Positions 45,140 through 53,387 of a DNA stretch of 64,000 nucleotides are shown here, piece by piece (position 1 is the first letter of the stretch; each line of letters begins with the position of its first letter). The notes under the pieces are model-generated. The model was not told where the DNA came from and did not search any database. It saw nothing but the letters and a program-made list of their open reading frames with translations. Made by a program: the position numbers and the translations under genes. The stretch is from Winogradskyella ursingii (lineage in GTDB: Bacteria; Bacteroidota; Bacteroidia; Flavobacteriales; Flavobacteriaceae): contig NZ_JABFDH010000001.1 of the NCBI RefSeq assembly GCF_013403975.1, positions 248,001 through 312,000 of the forward strand. The letters are read 5' to 3'.

Positions 45140-45637
45140 ATGGATTCAAAAGAAAACACAAAAGACGGAATGAAGAAAAATACTTACGGAAAGTTTATGG
45201 CTATGCTTGGGCTTTCATTTATAGCAATGTACATCACAATGTACCTAAATACCTACGAATGGGACCACGTTTGGTTCAGCCTTACAAGATTTTATATGGT
45301 TTGCCTCGGTATAGCTGCAATGGCAGTAATTATGTTGTCATTAATGCTAAATATGTATAAGAACAAAAAAAAGAACATAGCTATTTATTTGGGGAGTTTA
45401 ATACTTTTTGTGAGTGCATTGGGTCTGGTACGCGAACAAAAATCAACTGTAGGTGACGTTCTCTGGATGAAAGCAATGATTCCACACCACTCTATCGCTA
45501 TCTTAACGAGTAAAAGAGCCGATATAAAAGATCCGGAAGCCAAAAAACTTGCTGAGGAAATTATAGAGGCACAGTTGCGTGAGATTGCTCAAATGAAAAA
45601 GATAATATATAGATTAGAAAACCAAAAAGAGGAATAG
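45140..45637 (+). CDS. DUF305 membrane protein
   Basis: 165 residues. Three helices in the first 95 residues, then a DUF305 segment (MKAMIPHHSIAILTSKRADIKD ... EIIEAQLREIAQMKKII). DUF305 proteins are ferritin-like helical bundles; the motif IPHH resembles their usual metal-binding MHHxxA site. Common in copper operons. Starts 24 bases after the PepSY gene. Confidence 0.85.
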   Translation: MDSKENTKDGMKKNTYGKFMAMLGLSFIAMYITMYLNTYEWDHVWFSLTRFYMVCLGIAAMAVIMLSLMLNMYKNKKKNIAIYLGSLILFVSALGLVREQKSTVGDVLWMKAMIPHHSIAILTSKRADIKDPEAKKLAEEIIEAQLREIAQMKKIIYRLENQKEE

Positions 45638-45682
45638 TAATTGTACTTATTCTTTTAAAATTAAAGCTTGTTCGCAACAATA

Positions 45683-45716
45683 CTTAAGACTAAATAATTA
45701 TTTAGTTAGTCTTAAG
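45683..45716. promoter_or_regulatory. Nested palindrome upstream of cusB
   Basis: Arms CTTAAGACTAA (45683-45693) and TTAGTCTTAAG (45706-45716) are perfectly complementary, 12 bases apart. Inside, CTAAATAATTATTTAG (45690-45705) is itself a perfect palindrome overlapping both arms' ends. It ends 22 bases before cusB. No T-run follows, so an operator is more likely than a terminator. Confidence 0.65.
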
Positions 45717-45738
45717 AACATATAATAAATTAGGTGAT

Positions 45739-47478
45739 ATGAAAAAGAATGTAATATTCATAGGTCTTGCTCTTATAGTAGGCTTATTAGGAGGGTGGCT
45801 TATATTTGGAGGCTCAACGAATGACAGGAGTCCTGTAAAAGACTTATCGGATATGTCTGATCAACACGATCATTCTGGGGAAACCGTTGAACAAATGTGG
45901 ACCTGCTCAATGCATCCACAGATTATGCAACCCGAAGCTGGCGATTGTCCTATATGTGGGATGGACTTAATCCTTGCTGAAGCTGGTGCTGAAGGTCTCG
46001 CGGCAAACGAAATAAAAATGACTGAAAATGCAATGGCATTAGCAAATATCCAAACCACTATCGTGGGCAATGCAGAAGCCAGCGATGATGATGGGATGGT
46101 ATCCCTTTCGGGAAAAATAGCTGCAAACGAAGAAAACAATACCGTACAATCCAGCTATTTTAAAGGCAGGATAGAACAACTCAATGTTAATTATGAAGGA
46201 CAGCAAGTAAACCGTGGTCAGCTATTGGCTACTATTTACGCGCCAGACCTTGTAGCGGCACAACAGGAACTGATTACCGCAGCATCATTCAAAGCATCAC
46301 AACCGGCTTTATATAATGCCGTGCGAAACAAACTCAAAAACTGGAAACTTTCAGACACTCAAATCAATGCCATAGAAGAAAGTGGAACAGTTCGCGAAAA
46401 CTTCCCCATTTATGCAACGGTTTCCGGAACGGTATCAGAAGTAATGGCAGCACAGGGCGATTATGTAAATCAAGGACAGCCTATTGTGAAGTTGAGCAAT
46501 CTTAATTCGGTTTGGGCAGAATTTGATGCTTATGAAAATCAGCTATCACAGTTCAATGTGGGGCAAAAAATCAATATCACGACCAATGCTTATCCCAATA
46601 AGGAATTTGAAGGCACTATTTCTTTTATTGATCCTGTTTTAAACAATACCACACGAACGGTAACAATACGTGCGACTCTGCAAAATAGAGATGACCTATT
46701 TAAGCCAGGAATGTTTGTGACGGGTAAGGTCAAGGGCGCAACGCAAACTATGGAAAATACACTTACCGTGCCTGCAAGTGCTGTACTATGGACGGGCGAG
46801 CGCTCATTGGTATATGTAAAAACCAATCCTAACGAGCCTGTATTTGAAATGCGCGAAGTAACCTTGGGCAATCGCTCTGGCGAAACTTACCAATTATCGG
46901 CTGGATTAAATAACGGCGATGAAATTGTTACCAATGGAACGTTCACGGTAGATGCAGCAGCACAATTACAGGGTAAAAAATCAATGATGAATCAGCAAAT
47001 GATGCAGGACGAATCAGCTATGATGGGCGATATGGAAATGAGTTTCAGTAACAGTTTTAGTTCTGCATTTAATGAAGCATTACCGTCGTATCTCAAAATG
47101 AAAGATGCATTGGTAGAAAGCGATGCTGGTCAGGTTTCCACTTTCGCGAAAGCGACATCAAAGAAATTAAAGGAAATTTCTACATCAGATTTAGGCAAGA
47201 TGGAAAAGCAACATCTTACCAAAAGTATTGAGATGCTGGATGCTATCGCCACAAACGACAATCTGGAAAACCAGCGTGCTCACTTTGTCATTCTAAACAA
47301 GAATATCGTACCTATTGCTATGAACATAGAAAACTCAACAAATTACTATGTCCAAAAATGCCCGATGGCAAACAACAATAAAGGTGCAGTTTGGTTGAGT
47401 GCTGAAGAAGAAATTAGAAATCCATACTATGGTGATGCAATGTTAACCTGTGGTAGTGTGATTGATTCCAATAAGTAA
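45739..47478 (+). CDS. cusB: CusB-like efflux adaptor with C-terminal DUF3347
   Basis: 579 residues. An N-terminal helix, a heavy-metal-binding unit (WTCSMHPQIM ... CPICGMDLI, about 53-78), membrane-fusion-protein core (KGRIEQLNVNYEGQQVNRGQLLATIYAPDLV, barrel-sandwich, GTVSEVMAAQGDYV; about 120-410) and a C-terminal DUF3347 (about 435-579; NSFSSAFNEALPSYLKMKDAL, KCPMANNNKGAVWLS, NPYYGDAMLTCGSV). It links the RND pump to the TolC channel; the added domains capture copper at both ends. Its pump cusA is 16 kb upstream. Confidence 0.92.
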   Translation: MKKNVIFIGLALIVGLLGGWLIFGGSTNDRSPVKDLSDMSDQHDHSGETVEQMWTCSMHPQIMQPEAGDCPICGMDLILAEAGAEGLAANEIKMTENAMALANIQTTIVGNAEASDDDGMVSLSGKIAANEENNTVQSSYFKGRIEQLNVNYEGQQVNRGQLLATIYAPDLVAAQQELITAASFKASQPALYNAVRNKLKNWKLSDTQINAIEESGTVRENFPIYATVSGTVSEVMAAQGDYVNQGQPIVKLSNLNSVWAEFDAYENQLSQFNVGQKINITTNAYPNKEFEGTISFIDPVLNNTTRTVTIRATLQNRDDLFKPGMFVTGKVKGATQTMENTLTVPASAVLWTGERSLVYVKTNPNEPVFEMREVTLGNRSGETYQLSAGLNNGDEIVTNGTFTVDAAAQLQGKKSMMNQQMMQDESAMMGDMEMSFSNSFSSAFNEALPSYLKMKDALVESDAGQVSTFAKATSKKLKEISTSDLGKMEKQHLTKSIEMLDAIATNDNLENQRAHFVILNKNIVPIAMNIENSTNYYVQKCPMANNNKGAVWLSAEEEIRNPYYGDAMLTCGSVIDSNK

Positions 47479-47596
47479 TAGACCATTAATAAACTAAACT
47501 TAATATGTTAATTCAAACTTTATAACTTTTGTGCTTTTCCAGTAAATTATTTTAATAAAATATAGAGTGTATTATCATACAATATATCCGCAATTT

Positions 47597-47742
47597 AAAC
47601 TCGTAAAATACTTCCATCAAAAGACTACGGCATAAAGCCAACGCTTCTTCCCTTACCCATTTATTCCGTTTCCTTTTGAGCCAAGATTTTATCTTCCGTT
47701 TGGTTTCTGCTCAAATATTGTTTAATCAAAAATTTGAGTATT
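47597..47742 (+). repeat. 145-base leader repeat, copy 1 (before parB)
   Basis: Copy 1 of a leader also found at 49648. Three segments can pair in mutually exclusive ways: A TCAAAAG (47617-47623) with the middle CTTTTGA (47673-47679), or the overlapping middle TTTGAGC (47675-47681) with GCTCAAA (47709-47715). Both copies keep all three segments and four identical blocks of 19-25 bases. The rest of 47479-47596 shows nothing else I can support. Confidence 0.75.
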
Positions 47743-49530
47743 ATGACAACAAAAGCGAGTACCACAAAGAAGCGCAGTAGAGCAAAAGCAACTGCCAAAA
47801 AAGAAGTTAGCGGAAAAAAATCATCCGTACTTCAAATTCAGAACTTACCATTGGGTAAAATCAAGCCTGACCTTGAACAGCCGAGAAAGACCTTTAACGA
47901 GGATGCGTTAAAGCAGCTTTCTGAGAGTATCGAAAAGCACGGTGTGTTGCAGCCAATCACGGTAAGGCAACTAAATGGCCATTACATCATCGTGATGGGC
48001 GAACGTCGATATCGTGCGAGCAAGCTTGCAGGAAAAAAGTCCTTACCCTGTATCGTAAGAACTTATGAGAACAACGATGTTCTGGAAGTTCAGATTATCG
48101 AGAACCTGCAAAGACAGGATGTCGAGCCCACCGAAGAAGCTGAGGCGATTGCTTACCTAAGTGAGAGATATACACCTACCGAAATTGCGAAGCGATTGGG
48201 TAGAACGGATAACTTCATCAGACAGCGTCTAAAACTGGCTGGATTGATTGACGGTTTTAAGCACTTTGTCCGTAATGGTGAGATGACAATTTCATTAGGC
48301 GTTGGTGTCGCACTCTTCGAGCCGGAAGAACAACAGATGATGTTAGAAACGATGGGCGAAGATTTTAATGCACATCAGATAAACAGGATGATTAAAGACC
48401 AGACCTATGATTTGGAAAAAGCATCTTTTGATGTAGCCGATAAAAAATTGGTCCCAAAAGCTGGGTCTTGTGTTGAATGTCCTTTCAACGCCGCAAATCA
48501 AGGCAATCTGTTCGGCGAAGGAAAAATGGTCTGCACAAAAGCAGCCTGTTTTGAAACTAAGAAAAGTAAATCGTTCTTGAACCTGATTGAAAAGTCCAAG
48601 AAAGAGAACATACTATTGATTCCTGAAATACGACAATATTGGGTAGATGACGAGAACAATCGGCTCATTATATCTCAATTAGAAAAGAACGGATTGATAG
48701 TCTATCTATTGGACGATGTTGAAATTATAGAGAATCCGATTGAGCCAACAATCGAAGCTATTCAGAAAGAATATCAACATTACGAATATTCTGAAGATGA
48801 ATTAAAGGCAGAATTGGATGAAGCAATGCAGAATTATAAAGAAGCATTGGAAAAATTCAATTCAGCAAAAGTAGATGGATTTAAAAACGGTATCGTGTTC
48901 CATCCAGATTCATTTCAGCACAAGGAAATCTTTGTAAGGATTGTTGAAAAATCCAAAAACGATTCTACGGAATATTCGGCACCATTGGCCAACAGAAAAA
49001 TGGCAGACTGTACACCGGAAGAACAAATTGTTAAAATCAACGAAAGGGAAATCCGGAAGAAGCAAATTGAGAACAACAAGCAGTTTGAAGAAGTTGTGCA
49101 GATGATTCGTGAGACAAAATACATCGATACGAAGAAGACACTTTCAACAGATGAAATGGTGGCATTCTCGATATCGCTATTTGAGAACAATGTGGACTAT
49201 ATGAGTCAACGAAAGTATTTCTCAAAGTTCTTATGGGAAACTTCAAAGATGACCAAAGTTGAAATGGTAGAGAGTTTCAAGAAGAAGTTCAAAAAGGAAA
49301 TCTTTCACAAGTTGATACGCTATATGCTCACAAAGCAAGTGCATTTTGGCGAAAGCAATCACGTCAATAATCTGACAAACATTTCATTTTACAACGCAAT
49401 GAAAGGATATTACAAATCCAAGATTGCCGGCATAGAAAAGGAATATACCGAGAAGAGAGACAAGCGTGAGGAACGTTTGAAAGAGCGCATAGCGGTTCTT
49501 GAAAAGCAAATTCAGGAACTCAACGATTAG
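47743..49530 (+). CDS. ParB/Spo0J-family protein
   Basis: 595 residues, about twice a chromosomal ParB. The start is the ATG at 47743; a TTG nine bases upstream is also in frame. The N-terminal ParB domain (about 35-125; LEQPRKTF, GERRYRAS, ENLQRQDVEP) includes the CTP-binding GERRYR motif, then a helix-turn-helix (TPTEIAKRLGRTDNFIRQRLKL). Next is a zinc-finger-like block with Cys in CVECPFN and CTKAACFE (near 245-275), and a long charged helical C-terminus. Such large ParB proteins are mobile-element backbone genes in Bacteroidota. No ParA or parS is visible. Confidence 0.85.
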   Translation: MTTKASTTKKRSRAKATAKKEVSGKKSSVLQIQNLPLGKIKPDLEQPRKTFNEDALKQLSESIEKHGVLQPITVRQLNGHYIIVMGERRYRASKLAGKKSLPCIVRTYENNDVLEVQIIENLQRQDVEPTEEAEAIAYLSERYTPTEIAKRLGRTDNFIRQRLKLAGLIDGFKHFVRNGEMTISLGVGVALFEPEEQQMMLETMGEDFNAHQINRMIKDQTYDLEKASFDVADKKLVPKAGSCVECPFNAANQGNLFGEGKMVCTKAACFETKKSKSFLNLIEKSKKENILLIPEIRQYWVDDENNRLIISQLEKNGLIVYLLDDVEIIENPIEPTIEAIQKEYQHYEYSEDELKAELDEAMQNYKEALEKFNSAKVDGFKNGIVFHPDSFQHKEIFVRIVEKSKNDSTEYSAPLANRKMADCTPEEQIVKINEREIRKKQIENNKQFEEVVQMIRETKYIDTKKTLSTDEMVAFSISLFENNVDYMSQRKYFSKFLWETSKMTKVEMVESFKKKFKKEIFHKLIRYMLTKQVHFGESNHVNNLTNISFYNAMKGYYKSKIAGIEKEYTEKRDKREERLKERIAVLEKQIQELND

Positions 49531-49547
49531 CTTTTGTTGTTCGGAAG

Positions 49548-49583
49548 AAGGGTCGGCATTCGTGCTGGCCCTTTTTCTTTTTT
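49548..49583 (+). terminator. Intrinsic terminator after the parB-like gene
   Basis: Eleven-base-pair stem (49548-49558 with 49563-49573, two G-U wobbles) and a TTCG loop, ending in CTTTTTCTTTTTT. It begins 17 bases after the stop codon. Confidence 0.88.
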
Positions 49584-49647
49584 ATGATGATTCATAAAAG
49601 TGATGAGTAGAAAAAGGGGGTTATCAATCAATAGTTAGCGCAAAGGT

Positions 49648-49792
49648 AAACTCGTAAAACACACCCATCAAAAGACTACGGCATAAAGCCCACGCGACAT
49701 CCTACGCTTATTTATTCCGTTTCCTTTTGAGCTGAGATTTTAGCTTCCGTTTGGGTACTGCTCAAATATTGTTTAACTAAAATTCAAAAGTT
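49648..49792 (+). repeat. 145-base leader repeat, copy 2 (before DUF932)
   Basis: Second copy of the leader found at 47597, ending directly at the ATG of the DUF932 gene. Identical blocks include the 25 bases from CATCAAAAGACTACGG on, the block ending CCTTTTGAGC, and CTGCTCAAATATTGTTTAA. Length from block start to ATG is 145 versus 146 bases in copy 1. Confidence 0.75.
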
Positions 49793-50629
49793 ATGTATTT
49801 ACAAAATTTGCAACAGGATGAAATCTTTGTTCCATCAGAAATGAAATCCTTAAAAAGTCTGACACAGATGGAATCCCGACGAGGTCTTGAAAATGTCATT
49901 ATCTCAAATGGCAAAATCGTCAATGTGGTCTCGAATAGCTACGGACACATTCCGAATCAACTATTCTTTAAGAAAGCCGAGGAAATGTTGACCGATGCAC
50001 AACTGAACTTCCACAAACGCACCATCAACAAGAATGATAGGTCGTTTATTACCGACTTTATCATCGACGACAAAAGCCAGTTTACGGTTAAGAACGATAA
50101 GGACTTGATACTGCCGATGCTTCGGTTCAAGAACTCGTATGATGGTAGCGAAAAGACCTCTGGTCACTTTGGTTTTTATAGAGAAGTATGTTCCAATGGC
50201 CTACACGTTTCCCAGGCTGAAATTGAGTTTTCAATCAAGCACAATAAGAACAATACGCACCTCATTATGCCGAGGCTGAACAATCTATTCGATAAATTTT
50301 TGGATAATGAATTCTATACCATTACCAAGAAATTCGACAAGATGAAAGAATTTAAAATCATCGATACACAAGAATTTGTGAAGGCAATTCTCGACAGAAC
50401 GAAACTGTTCAGATACGAATGTAGCGACAAGAACAGCGACCCTTCAAAAAAGTCTCGCGAGGTTATCGAAATATTGAACTACGAAGCCTTGTTGCTCAAC
50501 GAAGAACCAAATCTATGGTTGGGTTACAATGCCTTCAACTCGGTACTTCATAACGTTTTGAAGAAAAGCTTCGGACAACAAGAGCGGTTGGATAAAAAGC
50601 TGTTTGATGAAGTCTATGCTATGGCATAA
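49793..50629 (+). CDS. DUF932 protein
   Basis: 278 residues. DUF932 covers most of the chain (VVSNSYGHIPNQLFFKKAEEML, FGFYREVCSNGLHVSQAEIEFSIKHNKN, WLGYNAFNSVLHN). These proteins occur on plasmids, phages and integrative elements next to ParB and anti-restriction genes; the fold is related to phage/plasmid replication-associated proteins, with no certain function. Its leader is a copy of the parB leader, so both are probably regulated together. Confidence 0.85.
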   Translation: MYLQNLQQDEIFVPSEMKSLKSLTQMESRRGLENVIISNGKIVNVVSNSYGHIPNQLFFKKAEEMLTDAQLNFHKRTINKNDRSFITDFIIDDKSQFTVKNDKDLILPMLRFKNSYDGSEKTSGHFGFYREVCSNGLHVSQAEIEFSIKHNKNNTHLIMPRLNNLFDKFLDNEFYTITKKFDKMKEFKIIDTQEFVKAILDRTKLFRYECSDKNSDPSKKSREVIEILNYEALLLNEEPNLWLGYNAFNSVLHNVLKKSFGQQERLDKKLFDEVYAMA

Positions 50630-50788
50630 AGTTAATATAGGTTTGTCCAGTACCTCAAACTGGATTTTGATTTATCATTCCATAAGGTGTCACTAAATTT
50701 TACCATTAAAAAATGGGCTATCAAGGGCATTCAAACTTATCCTGTAAGAAAAAAGTGTGTAAAGTGATCGGATGGATTTTTTTCTATT

Positions 50789-50796
50789 TAAATTTG
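50789..50796 (+). promoter_or_regulatory. -7 box of the Crp/Fnr gene
   Basis: TAAATTTG matches TAnnTTTG and would give a leader of about 28 bases to the TTG start. The palindrome found at the four target promoters is absent at the equivalent position, so this gene does not appear autoregulated through it. Confidence 0.5.
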
Positions 50797-50830
50797 ATGA
50801 TAATAAATTTACACGACCATAAAGTATATT

Positions 50831-51457
50831 TTGGAGAAATTATTTAAAACCACATATTTTAGTCAGTTTGAACCTGCCCTAATCAGCGAGATGATTGAGG
50901 TTGGGGAATTTAGTCAAATTTCTGAAGGTCAAGACTTAATTAGAGTTGAACAATTCATCCATTTTATACCATTGGTAATTCAAGGTAGTATTAAAATAAT
51001 GCGTCCTGATGATGACGGAAATGAGTTATTGCTTTATCATTTAGAAGAAGGAGGAACCTGTGCGATGTCAATGAATTGTTGTTTGGGAAGCACAAAAAGT
51101 GAAATACACGCGATTGCAGAGACTGATGTCAAGATTCTTAAAGTACCAGTTGCCAAAATGGAAGAGTGGTCCAGTTCTTATAAAACCTGGAGACATTTTG
51201 TTTACAACAGTTACCATAACCGAATGATGGAAATGTTGGACAGTATAGACAATATTGCATTTAATAATATGGATGAGCGATTGGAAAAATATCTTCAGGA
51301 TAAAATGGAAATATTAAATAGCAAACACATATACTCAACTCACAAAGAGATTGCACAAGACCTGCATACCAGTCGTGTGGTAATTTCACGCCTGCTGAAG
51401 AAAATGGAAAATAGCAATAAGTTAAAATTGCACCGCAGTTTTATTGAAGTCCTGTAA
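50831..51457 (+). CDS. Crp/Fnr-family transcription regulator
   Basis: 208 residues from a TTG start. The N-terminal cNMP-binding-like barrel (about 20-125; GSIKIMRPDDDGNELLLYHL, EEGGTCAMSMNCCLG) contains a CxxxxxCC cluster at the phosphate-cassette position. This suggests a thiol or redox ligand rather than cAMP. A long dimer helix and winged helix follow (THKEIAQDLHTSRVVISRLLKKMEN). It heads the sulfur block and is the best candidate for binding the TGTAAC-N4-GTTAC sites. Its stop codon lies inside the first of these sites. Confidence 0.9.
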   Translation: MEKLFKTTYFSQFEPALISEMIEVGEFSQISEGQDLIRVEQFIHFIPLVIQGSIKIMRPDDDGNELLLYHLEEGGTCAMSMNCCLGSTKSEIHAIAETDVKILKVPVAKMEEWSSSYKTWRHFVYNSYHNRMMEMLDSIDNIAFNNMDERLEKYLQDKMEILNSKHIYSTHKEIAQDLHTSRVVISRLLKKMENSNKLKLHRSFIEVL

Positions 51458-51497
51458 CAACAGTTACAGACTTTGAACATACCGACACGTACATTTG
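51452..51497 (+). promoter_or_regulatory. Class-II-type Crp/Fnr site and promoter of tauE
   Basis: Perfect palindrome CTGTAAC-AACA-GTTACAG (51452-51469), centre 51460.5; -7 box TACATTTG at 51490-51497. The centre is 29.5 bases before the box, about -42 from the expected start site, where class II activators bind. The site overlaps the regulator's own stop codon. Confidence 0.75.
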
Positions 51498-51517
51498 TTC
51501 CATAATTTTCTGAACAA

Positions 51518-52318
51518 ATGGAAATCGTAGAAATTTTAGGTTACGTAGGTGCTCTTTTGATAGGACTTGTATTAGGGTTGATTGGTGGTGGTGGCTCAAT
51601 TCTTACCGTTCCTATCTTGGTGTATGCACTTGCGCTTAACCCAGTAATTGCAACAGCATATTCATTATTTGTGGTGGGAGCAACATCTCTTATTGGCGCA
51701 ATTAAAAATATGATGAAAGGGATGGTGGATTATAGAACAGCCATCATTTTTGCTGTCCCAGCTTTTATAGCTGTTTATCTTACTCGGGCATTCTTAATTC
51801 CTGCTATTCCTGAAGAACTTTTTAGTGTAAACAGTTTTATGGTCACGAAGAATCTGGCCATAATGCTCTTTTTTGCCATTATTATGTTGCTCGCATCTGT
51901 TTCAATGATTCGAAACAAGCGAAAAGAAATTGACGAGGAAGCTCAAATAACCTATAACTATCCTTTAATAATTATAGAAGGTTTGGTGGTGGGAACTATT
52001 ACAGGTATAGTAGGTGCAGGCGGTGGCTTTTTAATTATACCTGCCTTGGTTCTCTTAGCAAAATTGCCAATGAAAAAAGCAGTTGCGACATCCCTTTTAA
52101 TAATCGCGATTAAATCTCTGATTGGTTTTTTGGGCGATGTTCAGAATTTAGATATTGACTGGCCATTCCTTCTTATTTTTACAGCAATTTCGGTTGTGGG
52201 CATTTTTATTGGGATATGGCTCAATAAATTTATAGACGGAAAGAAACTCAAGAAAGTATTTGGATGGTTCGTTCTTGTAATGGGTATTTATATAATCTAC
52301 AAAGAACTAACAATGTAA
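51518..52318 (+). CDS. TauE/SafE-family sulfur-anion exporter
   Basis: 266 residues with eight helices in two homologous halves, each carrying the family's GGGGS/GAGGG motif: LGLIGGGGSILTVPILVY (about 25) and TGIVGAGGGFLIIPALVL (about 165). TauE/SafE proteins move sulfite, sulfoacetate or thiosulfate-type anions. It starts the tauE-desaturase transcript under a Crp/Fnr-type promoter. Confidence 0.9.
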   Translation: MEIVEILGYVGALLIGLVLGLIGGGGSILTVPILVYALALNPVIATAYSLFVVGATSLIGAIKNMMKGMVDYRTAIIFAVPAFIAVYLTRAFLIPAIPEELFSVNSFMVTKNLAIMLFFAIIMLLASVSMIRNKRKEIDEEAQITYNYPLIIIEGLVVGTITGIVGAGGGFLIIPALVLLAKLPMKKAVATSLLIIAIKSLIGFLGDVQNLDIDWPFLLIFTAISVVGIFIGIWLNKFIDGKKLKKVFGWFVLVMGIYIIYKELTM

Positions 52319-52327
52319 AATACAAGG

Positions 52328-53206
52328 ATGGAAAAATACATTGACATAATAATAGAATCTTTTATTGGCTATTGGGATTACCTTGTTTATGAAATATCAA
52401 ACCCCTCTTGGATCAACTATTTCTATTGGCTTATTGGGCTTTCTTTGATGGTTTTCGCTTTGGAAATCATTATTCCCTGGCGAAAAAAACAACCTATTTT
52501 TAGAAAAGGATTTTGGCTGGATGCTTTCTATATACTGTTTAACTTTTTCCTATTTTCTCTTGTAGGTTACAACGCCTTATCAAATGTAGGCGTCGCCCTA
52601 TTCGATGATTTTCTTAGTAGTTTTGGTGTAAACAATATAGTGGCTATTGAAGTTCAATCGCTACCAGAATGGTCGCAATTGTTGATTATGTTTTTAATTG
52701 CAGATTTTGTCCAATGGAACGTGCATAGATTGTTGCACCGCGTATCTTGGTTATGGAAATTTCATAAAGTACACCACAGCGTTAAAGAAATGGGCTTTGC
52801 GGCACAGTTTCGGTTTCATTTTTTGGAAACTATAGTATATAAAACTATACAGTATATCCCATTGGCAATGATTGGTTTTGGCATACAAGAATTTTTTATT
52901 GTTCATATGTTTGCCGTTTTTGTTGGGCATCTCAATCACGCCAATTTAGGCTGGAGCTATGGTTATTTAGGCTATATATTTAACAACCCAAGAATGCACA
53001 TTTGGCATCACGCTAAAGAGTTCCCCAAACAATTTAAATACGGGATGAACTTTGGTCTCACACTTAGTATATGGGATTATTTATTTGGTACTGCCCACGT
53101 ACCTAAAAGTGGCCGTAATTTGGAAATTGGTTTTCAAGGCGATGAAAGTTTTCCGAAAACTTTTTGGCAACAACTTATATATCCATTTCAGAAAGAGAAT
53201 AAATAA
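52328..53206 (+). CDS. Fatty-acid-hydroxylase superfamily protein (sterol desaturase-like)
   Basis: 292 residues, several helices, and the di-iron His clusters HRLLHRVSW...FHKVHHSV (about 138-155), HLNH (about 200) and MHIWHHAKEF (about 223). These match membrane hydroxylases/desaturases that use O2. The substrate is a lipid in known relatives; why it sits in a sulfur operon is unclear, though this gene often accompanies persulfide-dioxygenase-like genes in Bacteroidota. Starts nine bases after tauE. Confidence 0.85.
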   Translation: MEKYIDIIIESFIGYWDYLVYEISNPSWINYFYWLIGLSLMVFALEIIIPWRKKQPIFRKGFWLDAFYILFNFFLFSLVGYNALSNVGVALFDDFLSSFGVNNIVAIEVQSLPEWSQLLIMFLIADFVQWNVHRLLHRVSWLWKFHKVHHSVKEMGFAAQFRFHFLETIVYKTIQYIPLAMIGFGIQEFFIVHMFAVFVGHLNHANLGWSYGYLGYIFNNPRMHIWHHAKEFPKQFKYGMNFGLTLSIWDYLFGTAHVPKSGRNLEIGFQGDESFPKTFWQQLIYPFQKENK

Positions 53207-53312
53207 GGAAAAACACAATACCCAAAATACTTTGGGGGCATCATTAGTAACTGATATTAATTGTAAGCTTGTTTTAGGGTAAATGTTAATCTTTTTTTAA
53301 AACATTAACTTG

Positions 53313-53357
53313 TGTATCAAAGGTTACCACTATTGGTTGAGATTCCAATTATTTTTG
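53313..53357 (+). promoter_or_regulatory. Crp/Fnr-type site and promoter of the persulfide-dioxygenase-like gene
   Basis: TGTATC-AAAG-GTTACC (53313-53328), centre 53320.5, with a single deviation in the left half; -7 box TATTTTTG at 53350-53357. Spacing of 29.5 bases is the same as at the other three promoters. Confidence 0.7.
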
Positions 53358-53387
53358 AAATGAACGAAAAAATTTAATCATAAAATT

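Noticed and set aside
47743..49530. Chromosomal ParB with parS sites
   Set aside because: The protein is twice the usual length, has a Cys cluster, no ParA neighbour and no TGTTTCACGTGAAACA-like site nearby.
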